Below are positions 59,210 through 64,000 of a stretch of 64,000 nt of DNA, piece by piece. The position numbers and the translations under genes were made by a program. Under the pieces are notes generated by a model. The model searched no databases, was not told where the DNA came from, and was given only the letters and a program-made list of their open reading frames with translations. This stretch comes from Tragulus kanchil. Taxonomy: Eukaryota; Chordata; Mammalia; Artiodactyla; Tragulidae. How positions within the stretch are numbered: the first letter of the stretch is position 1; each line of letters starts with the position of its first letter. The stretch lies in assembly GCA_022376925.1 (NCBI GenBank), contig JAIOJX010000025.1, positions 94,329,608 through 94,393,607 on the forward strand, written 5' to 3'.

Positions 59210-60353
59210 TTGAAAGACAGGGAGACCACATTCACATACCTTTAAATTTTAGCCATTGTTATTGTTCAGTTGCTAAGTTATGTCTGACTCTTTGCGACCC
59301 CATGGACTGCTCTAGGCTGCCCTGTCCTTCACTATCTTTGTTTGCTCAAATCCATGTCCGTTGAGTCAGTGATGCTATCTAAACATCTCACCCTCTGCTG
59401 CCCTCTTCTCTTTTTGCATTCATTCTTTCCCAGCATCAGGGACTTTTCCAATGAGTTGGCTCTTCATATCACATGGCCAAAGTATTGGAGCTTCAGCTTC
59501 AATATCAGTCCTTCAATGAATATTCAGAGCTGATTTCCTTTAGGACTGACTGGTTTGATCTCTTTGCAATCCAAGGGACTCTCAAGTGTCTTCTCCAGCA
59601 CCACAGTTCAAAAGCACCAACTGTTTGGTGCTTAGCCTGCTTTATGAACTCTCACATGCTACTAGGAAAACCATAGCTTTGATTATACAGCTCTTTGATG
59701 GCCAAGTGATATATGTCTCTGCTTTTTAATATGCTGTCATAGCTTTTGTCCAAGGAGCAAGTCTCTTTTAATTTCATGGCTTCAGTCACCGTCCATACTG
59801 ATTGTGGAAACCAAGAAAATGAGATCTGTTACTGCTTCCACTTTACCACCTTCTATTTGCCATGAAGTGATAGGACCTGCCATGATCTTCATTTTTTGAA
59901 TGCTGCATCAATTAAGCCAGTTTTAATCCTCCTCTTCACCCTCATCAAGAGGCTCTTTAGTTCCTTTTCACTTTCTGCCATTAGAGTGGTATCATTTGCA
60001 TATCTGAGGTTGTTGTTATTCCTCCCAGAAATCTTGATTCCACCTTGCGCTTCATCCAGACCGGCATTCTGTATGATGCACTCTGCACAGAAGTTAAATA
60101 AGTAAGGTGACAGTATTCAGTGCTGTCATATTCCTTTCCCAGTTTTGAACCACTCAGTGTTCTATGTCCACTGGTTCTAACTGTTGCTTCTTGACCTGCA
60201 TATAGGTTTCTCAGAAGACAGATAAGGGGTTTGGCATTTCTATTTCTAAGAATTTTCATAGTTTGTTGTGATCCACACAGTCAAAGGCTTTAGTGTAGTC
60301 AATGAAACAGAAGTAGATGTTTTTCTGGAATTCCCTTGTTTTCTCTATGATCC

Positions 60354-60812
60354 AATCAGTTCAGTTCTGTTGCTTACTCGTGTCCAACTCTTTGCAACCC
60401 CATGGACTGCAACACACCAGACTTCCATGTCCTTCACCATCTCCTGGAGCTTGCTCAAACTCATGTCCATTGACTCAGTGATGCCATCCAACCATCTTGT
60501 CCTGTCATCCCCTTCCTCTTTTGCCTTATATTTTCCCCAACATTAGGCTCTTTTCCAATGAGTTCTCTCTTCACATCAAGTGGCCAAAGTATTGGAGTTT
60601 CAGCTTCAGCATCATTCCTTCCAATGAATATTCAGGGTTGATTTCCTTTAGGATTGGCTGGTTTGAGCTCCGTGCAGTCCAAGAGGCTCTCAAGAGTCTT
60701 CACCAACGACATAGTTCTAAGGCAACAATTATTCAGCACTCAGCCTTCTTTTTGGTCCAGCTCTCACATCCATACACAACTACAGGCAAAACCACAGCTT
60801 TGACTATAGGGA
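60354..60812 (-). mobile_element. BovB 3' fragment nested in the larger BovB
   Basis: The 3' tail (CAGTTCAGTTC type on +) restarts at 60354 in the middle of BovB sequence and runs about 460 bp. At about 60812 the surrounding element resumes after missing a few hundred bases. It is a 5'-truncated insertion with an associated deletion. Confidence 0.75.
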
Positions 60813-61145
60813 CTATCGAGTACAGCACTGTAACTGTATCAGCTTTTAGGATTTTAAATAGCTCAGCTGGAATTCCATCACCTCCACTCGCTCTGTTCAT
60901 AGTAATCCTTACTAAGGCCCACTTGACTTCACACTCCAGGATGTCTAGCTCAGGATGAGTGACCACACCATCATGGTTATCCAGGTCATTAAGACTTTTG
61001 TGCAAGTTCTTCTGTGTATTCTTGCCACCTCTTCTTAATATCTTCACCTTCTGTTAGATCCTTGGCATTTCTGTCCTTTATTGTGCCCATCCATGAAATA
61101 TTCCTTTGGTATTTCCAATTTTCTTTAAGAGATCTCTAGTCTTTC

Positions 61146-63468
61146 CCATTCTATTGTTTCCTTTTACTTTTTCGCAGTGTTAATTTCAGAAGGCTTTCTT
61201 ATTTCTCCTTGCTATTCTCTGGAACTCTGCATTCAGTTGGGTACATCTTTCCCTTTCTATCTCGCTTTTCATTTCTCTTCTTCCTCAGCTATCTCTAAAG
61301 CCTCCTCAAACAACCTTTTTGCCTCTCTGCATTTATTTTTCTTGGGGATGGTTTTGGTCACTGCCTCCTATACAACATTTCAAACCTCTGTCCATAGTTT
61401 TTCAGGTACTCTGTCTACCAGATCTAATCCTTTGAATCTATTTGTCACCTCTACTGTATAACAACAAGGGATTTGATTCAGGTCATACCTTAATGGTCTA
61501 GTAGTTTTCCCTGATTTCTTCAATTAAAGTCTGAATTTTGCAATCAGGAGCTGATGATCTGAGCCAGTCAGCTCCAGGTGTTGTTTTTGATGACTGTACA
61601 TAGGTTCTCCATCTTTGACTGCAAAATATGTAATAAATCTGATTTTGGTACTGACCATCTTGTGATGCCCATGTACAGAGTCATCTCCTATATTGCTGGA
61701 AGAGGGTCTTTGCTATAACCATTGTGTTCTCCTGACAAAACTCTGTTAGCCTTTGCACTGCTTCAGTTTGTACTCCAAGGCCAAACTTTCCTGTTACTCC
61801 AGGTAACTCCTGACTTCATACTGTTGCATTTCAATCCTCTATGATGAGGACATGTTTTTTTGGTGTTAGTTCCAGAAGGTCTTGTAGGTCTTCATAGAAC
61901 TGGTCAACTTTAACGTTTTTAGCATCAGTGGTTGGGGCATAGACTTGGAATACTGTGATGTTGAATGGTTTACCTTGGAAAAGAACTAAGATCATTGTAT
62001 CATTTTTGAGACTGTACCCAAGTACTGCATTGCAGACTCTTGTTGATTATGAGGGCTACTCCATTTCTTTTAAGGGATTCTTGCCCACAGTAGTAGATGT
62101 AATGGTCATCTAAATTAAATTCACCCATTCCTGTCCATTTTAGTTCACTCATTCCTAAGATGCTGATGTTCACCCTTGTGATCTTCTGTTTGACCACATC
62201 CGATTTACCTTGATTCATGGACCTAACATTAGGTTCCTATGCAATATTGTTTTTTACAGCATCGGACTTTACTTTTACCACCAGACACATACACAACAAC
62301 CTAGGCTTCCATTCTATTGTTTCCTTTTACTTTTTCGCAGTGTTAATTTCAGAAGGCTTTCTTATTTCTCCTTGCTATTCTCTGGAACTCTGCATTCAGT
62401 TGGGTACATCTTTCCCTTTCTATCTCGCTTTTCATTTCTCTTCTTCCTCAGCTATCTCTAAAGCCTCCTCAAACAACCTTTTTGCCTCTCTGCATTTATT
62501 TTTCTTGGGGATGGTTTTGGTCACTGCCTCCTATACAACATTTCAAACCTCTGTCCATAGTTTTTCAGGTACTCTGTCTACCAGATCTAATCCTTTGAAT
62601 CTATTTGTCACCTCTACTGTATAACAACAAGGGATTTGATTCAGGTCATACCTTAATGGTCTAGTAGTTTTCCCTGATTTCTTCAATTAAAGTCTGAATT
62701 TTGCAATCAGGAGCTGATGATCTGAGCCAGTCAGCTCCAGGTGTTGTTTTTGATGACTGTACATAGGTTCTCCATCTTTGACTGCAAAATATGTAATAAA
62801 TCTGATTTTGGTACTGACCATCTTGTGATGCCCATGTACAGAGTCATCTCCTATATTGCTGGAAGAGGGTCTTTGCTATAACCATTGTGTTCTCCTGACA
62901 AAACTCTGTTAGCCTTTGCACTGCTTCAGTTTGTACTCCAAGGCCAAACTTTCCTGTTACTCCAGGTAACTCCTGACTTCATACTGTTGCATTTCAATCC
63001 TCTATGATGAGGACATGTTTTTTTGGTGTTAGTTCCAGAAGGTCTTGTAGGTCTTCATAGAACTGGTCAACTTTAACGTTTTTAGCATCAGTGGTTGGGG
63101 CATAGACTTGGAATACTGTGATGTTGAATGGTTTACCTTGGAAAAGAACTAAGATCATTGTATCATTTTTGAGACTGTACCCAAGTACTGCATTGCAGAC
63201 TCTTGTTGATTATGAGGGCTACTCCATTTCTTTTAAGGGATTCTTGCCCACAGTAGTAGATGTAATGGTCATCTAAATTAAATTCACCCATTCCTGTCCA
63301 TTTTAGTTCACTCATTCCTAAGATGCTGATGTTCACCCTTGTGATCTTCTGTTTGACCACATCCGATTTACCTTGATTCATGGACCTAACATTAGGTTCC
63401 TATGCAATATTGTTTTTTACAGCATCGGACTTTACTTTTACCACCAGACACATACACAACAACCTAGG
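61146..63468. repeat. Tandem duplication D18 (61146-62305 / 62309-63468)
   Basis: Offset 1163, inside a BovB LINE. It duplicates the endonuclease-encoding part. Comparison with the BovB layout shows that one copy is superfluous. Confidence 0.97.
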
Positions 63469-64000
63469 GCTGTTTTCAGTTTGGCCCAGCCATTTCATTC
63501 TTTCTGCAGCTATTAGTAATTGCCCTCCACCTTTCAATCAAGGGGCTCATCTTCCAGTGTTGTATCTTTTTGCCTTTTCAATGTGTCCACGGGGTTCTCA
63601 GGGCAACAATACTATAGTGGTTTGCCAGTCCCTCCTCCAGTGGACCACATTTTGTCATAACTCTCCTCTATGACCCATCCGTCTTGGGTGGTCCTGCATG
63701 GCATGGTTCATAGCTTCACTGAGGTACAAGCCCCTCTGCTACAACAAGGCTGTGATCCATGAAGGGATATTGTTACATATGTTACAAATTGTTACAAATG
63801 TCCTATTTTATTATTTGTTATTGTTAATATCGTATGTGCCAAATTAATAAATTAAGTTTTTATCATAAGCATGTACACAGAGGAAAAAACAGGATTCCAT
63901 GGTTGCAGGAATCCACTTGGGGCCCTGAAACACATCTCCTGCAGACAAAGGGGGTCTACTGTACTGCCACACTACTCTGAAAACGAGTTATCACTTTACC

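Larger units (their letters stand above)
54005..59250. other. Probable HERC5 intron; no further exon recognised
   Basis: It holds a CHR fragment, Bov-A pieces and D16/D17. I searched the - strand for HECT-like segments with splice sites and found none, so the next HERC5 exon is probably beyond 64000. Confidence 0.45.
59252..63765 (-). mobile_element. BovB (RTE) LINE, near full length, nested and duplicated
   Basis: Read on the - strand, the element starts near 63765. It encodes an APE-type endonuclease segment (ILGMSELKWTGMGEFNLDDH, 63381-63163, repeated at 62218-62000) and continues through reverse transcriptase (ASGGDGIPAELFKILKA near 60900) to a 3' end near 59252. Its body is interrupted by a second BovB 3' piece at 60354-60812. 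Frameshifts and stops are frequent, so it is dead. About 1.16 kb of its length is the D18 duplication. Confidence 0.9.

Overview
This window is mammalian nuclear DNA from a ruminant. BovB (RTE) LINEs and Bov-tA/Bov-A SINEs are scattered through it, together with CHR-type tRNA-Glu SINEs, L1, MIR and old DNA transposons. I cannot name the species. One SINE family here has very similar copies (about 96% identity between 21190-21524 and 33582-33913, compared by eye), while the Bov-tA copies look older. This hints at a lineage with its own recently active SINE.

Genes occupy only the middle and right. PYURF (two exons, 38687-38889 and 40364-40502, + strand) starts in a GC-box-rich CpG island. PIGY (40596-40811, +) lies 93 nt after the PYURF stop in the same terminal exon, which is the known bicistronic arrangement. 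Facing them on the - strand are the last five coding exons of HERC5 (53999 down to 44826), encoding the end of its HECT ubiquitin/ISG15 ligase domain. The PYURF/PIGY - HERC5 convergent order matches the mammalian HERC gene neighbourhood. From 1 to about 38.4 kb the DNA is intergenic and repeat-rich. From 54 to 64 kb it is probably a HERC5 intron or flank, ending in a long BovB on the - strand with a second BovB nested in it. I found no further HERC5 exons to the right.

The most striking large-scale feature is a set of 18 direct tandem duplications, each with a period of about 1.08-1.18 kb, covering most of the window except 36.1-44.1 kb, 13.1-16.4 kb and 20.6-22.5 kb. The copies are nearly identical and differ mainly by homopolymer or microsatellite length and small error clusters. 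Successive units abut or overlap. They ignore repeat and gene boundaries, and they duplicate three HERC5 exons in ways that would break its frame. I read them as an assembly artefact (untrimmed overlaps of about 1.1 kb). Collapsing them would remove about 20 kb, leaving a true locus of about 44 kb.

The best biological observation is in HERC5. The conserved HECT catalytic cysteine is a histidine codon (44916-44918, and the same in the duplicate at 46014-46016), within an otherwise open, correctly spliced reading frame. I see no novel multi-gene system. The other points worth attention are a SINE family with a palindromic body and extended tail, and two copies of it that share an extra 5' segment.
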